Source: Guyparkeria halophila
GTDB lineage: Bacteria > Pseudomonadota > Gammaproteobacteria > Halothiobacillales > Halothiobacillaceae
Assembly: GCF_034479635.1 (NCBI RefSeq)
Contig: NZ_CP140153.1
Coordinates: 1,743,501 to 1,807,500, forward strand
Direction: 5' to 3'
Length of the DNA: 64,000 bases
Below are positions 7,002 through 16,566 of this stretch, one piece after another (the first letter of the stretch is position 1; every line of letters starts with the position of its first letter). The notes under the pieces are model-generated. The model had not been told where the DNA came from. It searched no databases and saw only the letters and a program-made list of their open reading frames with translations. Made by a program: the position numbers and the translations under genes.

Positions 7002-8057
7002 ATGAGCCCTCTGGAATGGACCATCGGTCCGGTCAATCTCGTTGATGCCCTGATCGCCTTGGGGGTTGCGGCGGGCATCTTCGCCCTGCTCGTTTTTGCC
7101 CAGCGCGTGCTCCTCAACCGCTGGGGCAAGTTTGCCGAAGGAACGACCAATACCATCGACGACGACCTGGTGGCCGTACTGCGGCGCTCCCAGTGGTGGT
7201 TCCTGCTGGTGATGGCAATTTACCTCGGCACGCTGCATCTCGATCTCCCGGCTCAGGGCGACCGGTTCGTCCGGTCGGTGACCGTGCTGGTCCTGCTGCT
7301 GCAGGCCGGCCTGTGGTCCAGCACCTTTCTCGTCCAGCGACTGGAGCGCTACCGGCTGAAACGACGCGAGACCGATCCCGGCAGCGAAATGACGCTCAGC
7401 GCGGTCGGCTTTCTCGGGCGGATCGCGCTGTGGTCGTTCGTCCTGCTGCTCGCCCTGGACAACCTCGGCATCAACGTCACCGCCCTGATCGCCGGGCTGG
7501 GCGTGGGTGGCATTGCCGTCGCCCTGGCGGTGCAAAACATCCTCGGCGACCTGTTCGCCTCCCTGTCGATCGTGCTCGACAAGCCTTTCACCGTCGGGGA
7601 CTTCCTGATCATCGACGACCTGCTCGGCAAGGTGGAGCACGTCGGTCTCAAGACCACTCGCCTGCGCAGCCTTTCGGGCGAGCAGCTGGTGTTTTCCAAC
7701 TCGGATCTGCTCCAGAGTCGCATCCGCAACTACGGGCGCATGCACGAACGGCGCGTGGTCTTTGAAATCGGCGTGACCTACCAGACGCCCCGGACCAAGC
7801 TGCAGATAATCCCCACCATCATGCGCGAGGCCGTGGAATCGGCCGAAGAGACCCGTTTCGACCGCTCCCATTTCAAGGCCTACGGGAATTTCTCGCTCAA
7901 CTTCGAAACGGTGTACTTCGTGCTTAGCGCCGACTACACCCGCTACATGGACATCCAGCAGGCAGTGAACCTGCATGTCCATCAGCGTTTCGAGGAGGAA
8001 GGCATCGAGTTCGCCTACCCCACCCAGACACTGTTCATCGCCACACCCGACGCCTGA
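7002..8057 (+). CDS. MscS-family mechanosensitive channel
   Basis: A 351-residue membrane protein with three or four N-terminal membrane helices, then the pore-lining TM3 and its neighbour GLGVGGIAVALAVQNILGDL, followed by the beta domain (KPFTVGDFLIIDD, SGEQLVFSNSDLLQSRIRNY) and an alpha/beta C-terminal domain. This is the standard MscS layout; it opens under membrane tension to release solutes during hypo-osmotic shock. A longer frame adds 21 residues with no membrane character; ATG 7002 directly precedes the first hydrophobic region. It is transcribed divergently from the NERD gene and is followed by a CsbD gene, consistent with an osmotic stress theme. Confidence 0.9.
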   Translation: MSPLEWTIGPVNLVDALIALGVAAGIFALLVFAQRVLLNRWGKFAEGTTNTIDDDLVAVLRRSQWWFLLVMAIYLGTLHLDLPAQGDRFVRSVTVLVLLLQAGLWSSTFLVQRLERYRLKRRETDPGSEMTLSAVGFLGRIALWSFVLLLALDNLGINVTALIAGLGVGGIAVALAVQNILGDLFASLSIVLDKPFTVGDFLIIDDLLGKVEHVGLKTTRLRSLSGEQLVFSNSDLLQSRIRNYGRMHERRVVFEIGVTYQTPRTKLQIIPTIMREAVESAEETRFDRSHFKAYGNFSLNFETVYFVLSADYTRYMDIQQAVNLHVHQRFEEEGIEFAYPTQTLFIATPDA

Positions 8058-8173
8058 GGCGGAAGGGTACGCGGACGGTTCTGAAAAGCTGGCCAGTCGC
8101 AACTAATCTCGCCAGACGGTGCGGCACCTCCGGTGCGCCCGCTCGTCTTTTCTATCAGTCGGAGGAAACCGCG

Positions 8174-8371
8174 ATGGATGCAGAGCAGATCAAGGCCAAC
8201 TGGAACAAGGTCAAGGGCGACATCAAGAAGCAATGGGGCAAACTGACCGACGACGACCTCGCCGAAGCCGAGGGTCATCGTGACTACCTGATCGGCAAGA
8301 TCCAGGAGCGTTACGGCATTGCCAAGGACGAGGCACGCCGGCAGCTAGACGAATTCGAGAAGAAGCTCTGA
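8174..8371 (+). CDS. CsbD-family stress response protein
   Basis: A 65-residue, highly charged helical protein of the CsbD family: it starts MDAEQIKANWNKVKGDIKK and contains WGKLTDDDLAEAEGHRDYLIGKIQERYG, the family core. CsbD proteins accumulate in general stress; the molecular role is not known. A GGAGG ribosome site is eight bases before the ATG. It lies 116 bases after the MscS gene, probably with its own promoter. Confidence 0.9.
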   Translation: MDAEQIKANWNKVKGDIKKQWGKLTDDDLAEAEGHRDYLIGKIQERYGIAKDEARRQLDEFEKKL

Positions 8372-8690
8372 CTGGCTGCACAAGGAAACGCGGCATCAAG
8401 ACACAGCCGCCCAATGGCTTTGCCCTCCCCGCCCGTGCTTGCAGGCCTCCCGACCACGGGCGGGGGAGCCACCTACCCGGCCATACCCACCGCCCAACTC
8501 GCCCCGCCCCGTGAACCGGAATTTCCATGCGGGTAAAGGGTTCTGACCCCTTTTCTCGACGCGGCTATGGACACACCACAAAACCTCGGCATGCAATTTT
8601 GATTAGCCCGCCCACCATATTCGTTCACACCGACATAACCGGGTAGAGTCGCTGCGTGACGATATTCACACCGAACAAGGAGCGTCCCGA
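8372..8690. other. Intergenic gap with one GGTTCTGACCCC motif
   Basis: No gene is supported. The segment holds a GC-rich CCCGCCCGTG...CACGGGCGGGG inverted repeat at about 8428-8467, possibly the CsbD terminator, and GGTTCTGACCCC near 8538-8549, the same motif that bounds type-1 repeat copy B. The last 100 bases are less GC-rich and probably carry the promoter of the next gene. Confidence 0.4.
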
Positions 8691-10049
8691 GTGAATCAGC
8701 TACCCGATTTCCTGAAACATGGCGAACCCGCCCGTCTCTTCCCGGTCCTCGCCGACACCAACAGGGAACAGCGGATCGCATCGATCCTGCTGGCCGCCCT
8801 GCCGCAAATCCCAGCGCTCGCAACCGAACTGTTCCGCACCGCCGGCATCCGTATCGGCAAGCGCTCGAAGATCGAGACATTTACCGAAGTGGTGCTCAAG
8901 GAGACCAAACCGTCATCCTGCCGCCCGGACGGACTCATCGTTGTGTCGACGCCGAAGTCCACTTGGACCGCGCTCGTTGAAGCGAAGATCGGAAAAGCCG
9001 AGCTCAATCAGGAACAGGTCGAGCGATACCTGAACCTTGCCAAGGCCAACGGCATCGATGCCGTCATCACCCTTTCAAACCAATTCGTCGCCCGCGCCGA
9101 TCATCCGCCGGTGCCGGTTTCCAAGACACTGCTCAGAAAAACCGAGCTTTTCCACTGGTCCTGGACCTGGATCGCCACCCAGTGCGAGATCCTCGACTAT
9201 CAGCAGGCGGTCGAAGACGAAGAGCAGTTGTTCCTGCTCGAAGAACTCACCCGGTTCCTGAACCACTCCGGCACCGGTGTCGAGCGCTTTACACAGATGG
9301 GCAAGGACTGGAAAGACCTAGTCATGGCAGTAGCCAACCAGGAGAAGCTCAAGAAAACCGGGGAAGACGTCGAGAGTGCCGTCGGGTGCTGGCATGCCGA
9401 AGAACGCGACCTGAGCCTGCAACTGTCACGTCATGTCGGCCACCCGGTAAAAGCCAAGATCGAGCGCAAGCTGGTCGATGATCCCAATCAACGACTCAAG
9501 CAAGGCATCTCCGAACTGGTGGATACCCATCGGCTGCAATCGAGCTTTCTGGTTCCCGACAGCGCCGCCGACCTGGACGTCTGTGCCGACCTTGCCCGCA
9601 AGACCATCACCGTCAGCATGAAGCTCAAGGCCCCGCAGGACCGAAAGTCCACCAAGGCCCGCGTCAACTGGCTAATACGCATGCTGAAGAAGGATGATCC
9701 CCGACTTTTGATTCGAGCGTACTGGCCGGGACGCGCACCGTTCACACAGAAAGACATTGCCGCCGTGCGGGAAGACCCGACCGCACTGCAAACCGACAAC
9801 GAGAAATCCACCCCGCATTCCTTCGAGGTACTGCTCGTCGAGGGGTTGGGCAAGCGTTTCAATGGTCGCCGGACCTTCATCGAGGACCTCGAACGCCTCG
9901 TCCCCGAGTTCTACGACCTAGTTGGGCAGCATCTGCACGCCTGGCAACCCAAGCCACCCAAGCCGGTCGCTAGAAAGCCGAAGGAATCCCTTGAAGCGCT
10001 ACCTAAAGAATCATCGGGCGAGCAAGAAGAAATGGATACCGGCACCTAA
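8691..10049 (+). CDS. PD-(D/E)XK nuclease-like protein, possible defence gene
   Basis: The 452-residue protein carries a recognisable PD-(D/E)XK core near the N-terminus: RPDG with Asp80, then VEAKIG with Glu97 and Lys99, followed by the helix QEQVERYLNLAKANGIDAVITLSN typical of the fold. The remainder (about 200-420) is not recognised and ends in a Pro/Lys-rich tail. ATG 8691 overlaps the GAGTGA context after an AAGGAG site. This is probably a DNA- or RNA-cutting enzyme or regulator; a defence role is inferred from neighbours (adenine methyltransferase, NERD, FRG) and is not shown by sequence. Confidence 0.7.
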   Translation: MNQLPDFLKHGEPARLFPVLADTNREQRIASILLAALPQIPALATELFRTAGIRIGKRSKIETFTEVVLKETKPSSCRPDGLIVVSTPKSTWTALVEAKIGKAELNQEQVERYLNLAKANGIDAVITLSNQFVARADHPPVPVSKTLLRKTELFHWSWTWIATQCEILDYQQAVEDEEQLFLLEELTRFLNHSGTGVERFTQMGKDWKDLVMAVANQEKLKKTGEDVESAVGCWHAEERDLSLQLSRHVGHPVKAKIERKLVDDPNQRLKQGISELVDTHRLQSSFLVPDSAADLDVCADLARKTITVSMKLKAPQDRKSTKARVNWLIRMLKKDDPRLLIRAYWPGRAPFTQKDIAAVREDPTALQTDNEKSTPHSFEVLLVEGLGKRFNGRRTFIEDLERLVPEFYDLVGQHLHAWQPKPPKPVARKPKESLEALPKESSGEQEEMDTGT

Positions 10050-10065
10050 TCATCGGGCGGGGAAG

Positions 10066-10262
10066 CCCCCCCTTCGCCCTTGCCGAGCGGCCGGGGTGCC
10101 GCAGGGTCGGGGCGGCATGGACGCCGCCCCGAGGTTCGCCGCGACAGGACGTCGCGGAGGACCGACCCGTCCGCGGCACCCCGGACGGGAGGGAAGCCTG
10201 CAGGGCCAAGGCGAGGGGTGTACTTCTCTTTGGCTCACTCTCATGGAAAGCACAAGCAAGTG
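10066..10262. repeat. Type-2 structured repeat, copy 2
   Basis: It starts about 20 bases after the stop of the PD-(D/E)XK gene. All main stems of copy 1 are kept: CCCTTCGCCCTTG (10070-10082) with CAAGGCGAGGGG (10207-10218), GGGGTGCCGC with GCGGCACCCC, GGGTC with GACCC, and CGCGAC/GTCGCG. The first inner hairpin is now GGGGCGGC/GCCGCCCC, changed on both arms relative to copy 1. The tail hairpin is degenerate. It fills the gap to the FRG gene. Confidence 0.7.
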
Positions 10263-10329
10263 CCTGGTACGGCTAAAGAGGACGACAGCAGAATCAAATC
10301 TGGGTGCTGAACACAAGGCGCCAAGCTTC

Positions 10330-11619
10330 TCACGCGCCCTTCTCGAAACTAAATTTTCTTGCAACATACCTCGCGGAATTCTCAATGTAAGGAAAAACTG
10401 TACTTTCGTTTATATTAAGAAGGTCTAGCTCTTCTAATATATCTTTCTTATTACTAACTGAAACACGTGCGATATCGATATCATCAGTCCCCGACTCATC
10501 AAAGACCGCATCCTGACCAAACAACAAAAATGCACCTGACTGTGACGCAATCCTATCGTTACTCTTTTTTCCTTTCACGCAAACGATCCGCCTCAAATCT
10601 TCTGGGTCGACACGAGACTCAAAAAATGGCTTCTCTTCTCTAATAAAATGAAGCAAACGGCCAACAGGCTTCTGGTTGTTAAAATCAGGCAAGTTGAAAT
10701 CAATCAAATCTTTCTCTGACTTGGGGAGCCGCGCCAAGTTAGCGATACAGCTCGCCACATCTGAATCGAAGTATTTAACTTGCTTACGATCCATTGAAAA
10801 AATTACGACCTCACCATCTTGCTCTGGCGCCGATCGGCACGAAAAATAAAGCGCAATCAATGGATTAGATGTTATATCAAGCAAACGAGTTGGAAGAGAA
10901 TAATGCTGCATCCTCACAAGGGAATCCAGAGTGTACACATCGCCTTGAAAGTCAGACGAATTGGAAACCAATAGCTCTCTATACAGTATGTGCTCGTTAT
11001 CTAGATAAATATAATTCCCACTATTATCGGTCCTAAACAAAGACGGCTCAATACGATACGTCTTCTTCGAATGACCACGATAAAAAACCTCTTTCTGCCT
11101 CGGGAATCCGAGTTCAAAAATCTTTGAAATAAAACCCTTTACAGTACTAACCCTCGGATTAGAAGATCTGTCTTTAGCCGGCTCCTCTTCTTGAGGTGTA
11201 ATCGGCGAAACATTCTCCTCAATAACTTCGTATTTTTTTAACACTCGAAGCAAGTCAACATCTTTGACAGCCCAATGTGTCCTATTGATCTCCCACCCCC
11301 TTATATCAAGCAGAGGCGCATAAGGATTAATAGCATCGAAGGGAATTTCCGGTATAGAGTCACTAAACTCAAACTCTATAACCAAAAAAGGCCCCGAGCT
11401 CGCAATAGAAGTAAGGTATCCAATTCTCATTGGGTCATCCTCTCCTTCATATGCAAACAAGCAGGGATATGCCTTTAGACTGGCAAGCTGTTTCGCGGAA
11501 AGGAAATCGTATTTAGTAACAATATCTTTGTTGGTGTACTCGAGAAACCTACTTTTATGGAACTTATAAAACCCTTGCTCCCAAGCACCTTTTTCAGCTG
11601 TAACTAAATAGTTATACAC
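10330..11619 (-). CDS. FRG-domain protein, AT-rich, horizontally acquired
   Basis: The product is 429 residues. The C-terminal half is an FRG domain: VFYRGHSKKTYRIEPSLFR, then MQHYSLPTRLLDITSNPLIALYF, the family signature. The N-terminal half (about 1-140) is not recognised. The GTG at 11617-11619 is preferred because AGGGAGG lies six bases before it; the longer frame begins at a TTG. The base composition is visibly AT-rich and codon use unlike all neighbours, a strong sign of transfer. FRG proteins often occur in defence islands and prophages; no biochemical role is established here. Confidence 0.85.
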   Translation of the reverse strand: MYNYLVTAEKGAWEQGFYKFHKSRFLEYTNKDIVTKYDFLSAKQLASLKAYPCLFAYEGEDDPMRIGYLTSIASSGPFLVIEFEFSDSIPEIPFDAINPYAPLLDIRGWEINRTHWAVKDVDLLRVLKKYEVIEENVSPITPQEEEPAKDRSSNPRVSTVKGFISKIFELGFPRQKEVFYRGHSKKTYRIEPSLFRTDNSGNYIYLDNEHILYRELLVSNSSDFQGDVYTLDSLVRMQHYSLPTRLLDITSNPLIALYFSCRSAPEQDGEVVIFSMDRKQVKYFDSDVASCIANLARLPKSEKDLIDFNLPDFNNQKPVGRLLHFIREEKPFFESRVDPEDLRRIVCVKGKKSNDRIASQSGAFLLFGQDAVFDESGTDDIDIARVSVSNKKDILEELDLLNINESTVFPYIENSARYVARKFSFEKGA

Positions 11620-11642
11620 AACCGCCTCCCTTCGAAACAAAA

Positions 11643-11669
11643 AAACCCGCTATTCGCGGGCTTTTTAAC
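11643..11669 (-). terminator. Intrinsic terminator after lysS, possibly bidirectional
   Basis: CCCGC, a five-base loop TATTC and GCGGG form the stem, flanked by an A-run on the left and a T-run on the right, so it can stop transcription from lysS on the minus strand. On the other side it lies just upstream of the FRG gene start. Confidence 0.8.
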
Positions 11670-11690
11670 ATTAATCCTAAGTTACTGAAA

Positions 11691-13187
11691 TCATTCCGGC
11701 CGCATATGCGGAAACAGTAGCACGTCCCGAATCGACGCCGAGTCGGTCAACAACATGATCAACCGATCGATGCCGATCCCCTCCCCCGCCGTCGGCGGCA
11801 TGCCGTGCTCCAGCGCCCGGATGTAGTCGGCGTCGAAGTGCATGGCCTCTTCGTCGCCGGCGTCCTTCTCGTTGACCTGCTGGGCGAAGCGCTCGGCTTG
11901 GTCCTCGGCGTCGTTGAGCTCCGAGAAACCGTTGGCGATCTCGCGCCCGCCGACGAAGAACTCGAAGCGCTCGGTGACGAACGGGTCGTCGTCCTTGCGG
12001 CGGGCCAGCGGTGAGACCTCGGCCGGGTACTCGGTGATGAAGGTCGGGTCGTGCAGCTTGTGCTCGGCAGTTTTCTCGAAAATCTCGATCTGTACCTTGC
12101 CCAGCCCGTACGAGTCCTTGAGCGGGATGCCCAGCTTCTCGGCCACCGCGCGCGCCTTGTCTTCATCGTCGATGTCGTCGGCGGTCAGGTCCGGGTTATG
12201 ACGCAGGATCGCCTCGCGGACGGTCAGGCGCTCGAACGGCTTGCCGAACTCGAAGGTATCGCCCTGGTACTCGATCGAGGTGCCGCCGTGGACTTCCTGC
12301 GTGCACTGGCGCAACAGGTCCTCGGTGAGGTTCATCAGGTCCAGGTAGTCGGCGTAGGCCTGGTAGAACTCGATCATCGTGAACTCGGGGTTGTGCCGCG
12401 TGGAGAGCCCCTCGTTACGGAAGTTGCGGTTGATCTCGTAGACCCGCTCGAAGCCACCCACCACCAGGCGCTTGAGGTACAGCTCCGGTGCGATGCGCAG
12501 GTACAGCGGCATGTCGAGCGCGTTGTGGTGGGTCATGAACGGCTTGGCCGCCGCGCCGCCGGGGATGACGTGCATCATCGGCGTCTCGACCTCGAGATAG
12601 CCGCGCTGGTTGAGGTAGTCGCGGATGAACTGGATCACGCGCGAGCGCAGGCGGAAGGTCTTGCGCGCCGATTCGTTCATGACCAGATCGAGGTAGCGCT
12701 GGCGATAGCGCGACTCGGTGTCCGACAGGCCGTGGAACTTGTCCGGCAGCGGGCGCAGGCTCTTGGTAAGCATGCGCAGGGTGTCGACACGCACGGAGAG
12801 CTCGCCCTTGTTGGTCTTGAAGAGCACACCCTCGCCGCCGACGATGTCGCCGATGTCCCAGGTCTTGAAGTCCTGGTAGACGTCCGTGCCGACGTCGTCA
12901 CGGGCGACGTAGAACTGGATGCGGCCGGACTGGTCGAGGATGGAGAGGAAGCTCGCCTTGCCCATCACCCGCTTGGCCATGACGCGACCGGCGACGGCGA
13001 CGCGCACGGTGTTTTCCTCGAACCAAGGCTTGTCGTGCTCGCCGTACTCGGCCTGCAGCTCGCCTGCCATGTGCTCGCGGTCGAAGTCGTTGGGGAACGG
13101 GTTGCCGGTCTCGCGCAGCTTCTTGAGCTTCTCGCGACGTTCGGCAATCAGTTGGTTCTCGTCGAGGGCGGGCTTTTGCTCGGCCAT
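11691..13187 (-). CDS. lysS: Lysyl-tRNA synthetase, class II
   Basis: A 498-residue class II lysyl-tRNA synthetase. The N-terminal OB-fold anticodon-binding domain ([16 protein letters not shown]) is followed by the catalytic domain with motif 1 ([16 protein letters not shown]), motif 2 ([14 protein letters not shown]) and motif 3 ([12 protein letters not shown]). It charges tRNA-Lys in the cytosol. The open frame extends 63 codons upstream into REP DNA; ATG 13185-13187 ([13 protein letters not shown]) is the family start. It follows prfB on the same strand, the common prfB-lysS order, separated here by a 390-base REP cluster. Confidence 0.97.
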   Translation of the reverse strand: MAEQKPALDENQLIAERREKLKKLRETGNPFPNDFDREHMAGELQAEYGEHDKPWFEENTVRVAVAGRVMAKRVMGKASFLSILDQSGRIQFYVARDDVGTDVYQDFKTWDIGDIVGGEGVLFKTNKGELSVRVDTLRMLTKSLRPLPDKFHGLSDTESRYRQRYLDLVMNESARKTFRLRSRVIQFIRDYLNQRGYLEVETPMMHVIPGGAAAKPFMTHHNALDMPLYLRIAPELYLKRLVVGGFERVYEINRNFRNEGLSTRHNPEFTMIEFYQAYADYLDLMNLTEDLLRQCTQEVHGGTSIEYQGDTFEFGKPFERLTVREAILRHNPDLTADDIDDEDKARAVAEKLGIPLKDSYGLGKVQIEIFEKTAEHKLHDPTFITEYPAEVSPLARRKDDDPFVTERFEFFVGGREIANGFSELNDAEDQAERFAQQVNEKDAGDEEAMHFDADYIRALEHGMPPTAGEGIGIDRLIMLLTDSASIRDVLLFPHMRPE

Positions 13188-13246
13188 GGTTTCGGCTCTT
13201 GGTGGTTGGGTTGGGCCGGGTTGCCGGCGTGTCTGTTCGGTCAGTT

Positions 13247-13570
13247 GTAGGAGCGCCTTCAGGCGCGATGTTGTCGGGCTGCGATTCGGTTTCGCGGCTA
13301 AAGCCGCTCCTACGGTTGTCTGGTTGTGGGAGCTTGCCGTGCCATTGTGTGGCAAGCGAATCGCGCCCTGGTCCATTGACTTGGGCGCGAGTCCCCGTTT
13401 CGGCCTTGTATTCGGCGTGAACGGGGACGGCCGCCGTTGCGGCCTTCGCGAGCGGGGCTCGCTCCCACGGTGGGGCTTCGTTCGCGTTTCGCGGCTAAAG
13501 CCGCTCCTACGGCAACATCGTCACGCGGTCTGTTGCGTTTTGCGTTTCGCGGCTAAAGCCGCTCCTACGG
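13247..13570. repeat. REP/BIME cluster between prfB and lysS
   Basis: At least four REP-like units occur: GTAGGAGCGCCTTCAGGCGCG at 13247-13267 and three copies of TTCGCGGCTAAAGCCGCTCCTAC in the opposite sense near 13291, 13489 and 13547, each a GC-rich hairpin. Interspersed are other units (GTGGGAGCTTGCC..., GCCTTCGCGAGC...GCTCGCTCCCAC). These are the GGAGCGGCTTTAGCCGC type familiar from Pseudomonas and Xanthomonas relatives. They form the whole 388-base gap 13188-13575. Confidence 0.9.
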
Positions 13571-13575
13571 TGTTC

Positions 13576-14674
13576 TTACAAGCCGCTCTTGAGGCTGGCC
13601 TCGATGAACGGATCGAGGTCGCCGTCGAGCACGGCCTGCGTGTTGCCGGTCTCGTGGCTGGTGCGCAGGTCCTTGATGCGGCTCTGGTCGAGCACGTAGG
13701 AGCGGATCTGGCTGCCCCAGCCGACGTCGGCCTTGGTGTCCTCGACCGCCTGGGCCTCGGCGCGACGCTTTTGCATCTCCAGCTCGTAGAGCTTGGCCTT
13801 GAGCTGCTTCATGGCGCGGTCGCGGTTCTGGATCTGCGAGCGCTCGGATTGGCAGGCGACCACCACCCCGGTGGGGATGTGCGTGAAGCGCACGGCGGAT
13901 TCGGTCCGGTTGACGTGCTGACCGCCGGCGCCGGAGGCGCGGTAGACGTCGACGCGGATGTCCGCCGGGTTGACCTCGATCTCGATGTTGTCGTCGATCT
14001 CGGGGGAGACGAACACCGAGGCGAACGAGGTGTGGCGGCGGTTGTCCGAGTCGAACGGCGACTTGCGCACCAGGCGGTGCACGCCGGTCTCGGAGCGCAG
14101 CCAGCCGAAGGCGAACTCGCCCTCGAAGCGGATGGTCACCGACTTGATGCCGGCGACTTCGCCGTCGGAGATCTCGGTAATCTCGGTCTTGAAGCCGTGC
14201 TTCTCGCCCCAGCGCAGGTACATGCGTAGGAGGATCGATGCCCAGTCCTGCGCCTCGGTGCCGCCGGCACCGGCCTGGATGTCCATGAAGGCGTTGGACT
14301 CGTCCATCTCGCCGGAGAACATGCGGCGGAACTCGAGGTCCTCGATCTGACCCTCGAAGGTGGCGACGTCGGATTCGACCGAAGCGATGGTGTCCTCGTC
14401 GTCTTCCTCCCCGGCCATCTCGAGGATCTCGCGCGCGTCGGTCAGCCCGTCGCGCATCTCGGAGAGCGTGTCGACGATGCGCACCAGCGAGGCGCGCTCC
14501 TTGTTCAGTGCCTGGGCGCGATCCGGATCGTTCCAGACGTCGGGAACTTCCAGCTCGCGATCGACCTCTTCTAGACGTTCTTTCTTCTGATCGTAGTCAA
14601 AGGTACCCCCGGAGCGACTCGGAGCGCTCGATGAGGTTGTCGATTCGATTCACGATCGGATTGATTTCGGCCAT
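13576..14674 (-). CDS. prfB: Peptide chain release factor 2, with programmed +1 frameshift
   Basis: RF2 ends translation at UGA and UAA. The first 25 codons run from ATG 14672-14674 ([14 protein letters not shown]...LRGYL) to an in-frame TGA at 14597-14599; the rest, 340 codons, is in the +1 frame. It contains the stop-recognition tripeptide SPF (in [16 protein letters not shown]) and the catalytic GGQ ([16 protein letters not shown]). Total length of about 365 residues is normal. The frameshift lets RF2 level control its own synthesis. It is upstream of lysS on the same strand. Confidence 0.97.
14596..14602 (-). other. prfB programmed frameshift site
   Basis: On the minus strand the order is a Shine-Dalgarno-like GGGGG run, TAC, then CTTTGAC, with TGA as codon 26. 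This is the conserved RF2 autoregulatory slip site: CTT shifts to TTT when RF2 is scarce. Confidence 0.95.
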
Positions 14675-15007
14675 GGAATGCGGTTTCGCTGGTAGTCGAT
14701 AAGAGTTGAAGCAAGCGTCATCCGATCAAATCCGGGTGACGCCCGGATTCGACGGGAAGTGCGGTAGTTTACTGAATGCCCACGGTTACCTCAAAGCGCA
14801 TGGAGACGGGAAAACGAGGGACCGCCATCGCCATATTCCCAAGCGTTTTCCCTGTGGCATGATGACGCTCATCCGCGGGGGCCCGCGCGGCCCCTGGACA
14901 CGTTGCACCTGGACACGTTGTACCCGATCGATCCGGCAGTGAGCCGCGATCTCGGCGCGGCCCGGATTTCCGACCCAACGGACGACCACTACCGACGACC
15001 ACTACCC
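14675..15007. other. Divergent intergenic region between prfB and dacB
   Basis: No gene is supported. A hairpin AATCCGGG (14729-14736)/CCCGGATT (14742-14749) is present; without a T-run its role is unclear. Promoters for both flanking genes should lie here, but I see no box good enough to name. Confidence 0.4.
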
Positions 15008-16543
15008 ATGGAACCGATGCTCTCCGAACACACGTCCACGCGCCGTTCCTCCCCCCGGACCGCCGGGCGGCTCCTCCAGGCCAAGGCCAAGACCCTGGGC
15101 CGTACCTTGGGCCGTACCTTGGGCCTTTCCTTGGGCCTGGCCTGCCTGCTGGTCGTGCCGTGGGCGGCCCCGTCGGCGAACAGCGCGCTGCCGGCCACGG
15201 TGAACTCGGAGTTGGCGGCCCAGAAGCTGGATGCCAATCATCTCGGGCTGTGGGTGCAGGCGGTCGACAGCGATACCCCGCTGATCAACCATCAGGGCGA
15301 GCGATTGTTCAATCCCGCCTCGGTGATGAAGCTGGTGACCACGGTCGCCGCCCTGGACGTGCTCGGGCCGACCTTCAAGTGGAAGACCGAGTTCCTGGCC
15401 GACTCGATGCCGGTCAACGGCGTAATCAAGGGCGATCTCTACATCAAGGGCTACGGCGACCCGTGGTTCCGCAGCGAGGATCTGTGGGACGTCGTGCGCC
15501 GCCTGCGCGAACTGGGGGTGAAGGAGATCCGCGGGGACGTGGTGCTCGACGACTCGTATTTCGCCCCGATCGCCGCCGACCCGGGCGATTTCGACAACCG
15601 CCCGGACCGCGTCTACAACGCCCTGCCCAACGCGTTGCTGCTCGACAACCGCGCCGTGCGTATCAGCATCACGCCCCACGGCGAGGACGAATCGGCGGTG
15701 ACCACCTGGCCGCCGAACCCGCGCATGGCGCTGGACAACAGCCTCAAGCTTGTCAATCAGCCCTGCCGCAATAGCACCAACCAGCCGGTGATCGACATCC
15801 GCAACCCTACCGATCCGGGCGCGGAGATCCAGGTGCGCGGCACCGTCTCGCGCCAGTGCGCACCGCATCTGTACTACCGCGTCGCCGGCGACCCGCACGA
15901 TGCCTTCTTCCACGCCTTCAAGCAGCTGTTCGAATCCGCCGGCGGCACGATCACCGGGCACTGGCGCGAGGGGCTGGTGCAGGCCGGTTCGACACGGCTG
16001 CTCAGCCATGATTCGCGGCCGCTGTCGAACTACCTCTGGCTGATGAACAAGTGGTCGAACAACGTCATGGCGCGCCAGATCATGCTGACCATGGGCGCGG
16101 AACTCGAGGGTACGCCGGCCACCGAGCTCAAGGCCGCCCGGGTGATCGAACGTTGGGCCACCGATCGTGGCCTGAACTGGGACGGCGCCGTGGTCGAGAA
16201 CGGCTCGGGGCTGTCGCGCATCTCCCGGCTGTCGCCACGTCAACTCGGCAACATGCTGCTGTCGGTGTGGAAAAGCCCGTACATGCCCGAGGTGATGGCC
16301 ACCCTGCCGATTGCCGGGATCGACGGCACCATGCGCAAGCGCCTGACCAGCGGCTCGATCCGCGGCCACGCCCACATCAAGACCGGCACCCTGCGCGACG
16401 TGCGCGCCGGGGCGGGCTTCCTGCTCGCCAAATCGGGGCGGCGCTACGTGGTGGTCATGCTGCACAACGAACAGGGCGTGCAGTACGGCGGCGGCACCCG
16501 CGTGCAGGACGCGCTGCTCACCTGGCTGTACGAGAACGGTTGA
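15008..16543 (+). CDS. dacB: D-alanyl-D-alanine carboxypeptidase/endopeptidase, PBP4 type
   Basis: A 511-residue S13-family penicillin-binding protein that trims and cleaves peptidoglycan peptides in the periplasm. The three active-site motifs are present: SVMK (SxxK) near residue 111, SNN (in MNKWSNNVMARQ) and KTG (HIKTGTLRDV). The export signal contains a 15-base tandem repeat (GRTLGRTLG then LSLGLA) ahead of the hydrophobic stretch. ATG 15008 gives a long basic n-region; a start six bases later (15017, MLSEHT) is equally possible, and the frame also extends upstream. Single gene, flanked by hairpin-rich DNA. Confidence 0.93.
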   Translation: MEPMLSEHTSTRRSSPRTAGRLLQAKAKTLGRTLGRTLGLSLGLACLLVVPWAAPSANSALPATVNSELAAQKLDANHLGLWVQAVDSDTPLINHQGERLFNPASVMKLVTTVAALDVLGPTFKWKTEFLADSMPVNGVIKGDLYIKGYGDPWFRSEDLWDVVRRLRELGVKEIRGDVVLDDSYFAPIAADPGDFDNRPDRVYNALPNALLLDNRAVRISITPHGEDESAVTTWPPNPRMALDNSLKLVNQPCRNSTNQPVIDIRNPTDPGAEIQVRGTVSRQCAPHLYYRVAGDPHDAFFHAFKQLFESAGGTITGHWREGLVQAGSTRLLSHDSRPLSNYLWLMNKWSNNVMARQIMLTMGAELEGTPATELKAARVIERWATDRGLNWDGAVVENGSGLSRISRLSPRQLGNMLLSVWKSPYMPEVMATLPIAGIDGTMRKRLTSGSIRGHAHIKTGTLRDVRAGAGFLLAKSGRRYVVVMLHNEQGVQYGGGTRVQDALLTWLYENG

Positions 16544-16566
16544 AGGCCGCTGGCGCCTGAACCGAC

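Noticed and set aside
11691-13376. lysS start at 13376
   Set aside because: The extra 63 codons are translated REP sequence; the MAEQKP start at 13187 is the conserved one.
13247-13570. CRISPR array suggested by regular hairpin repeats
   Set aside because: The units are REP elements in both orientations with unequal spacing and no unique spacers of constant length, and no cas genes are present.
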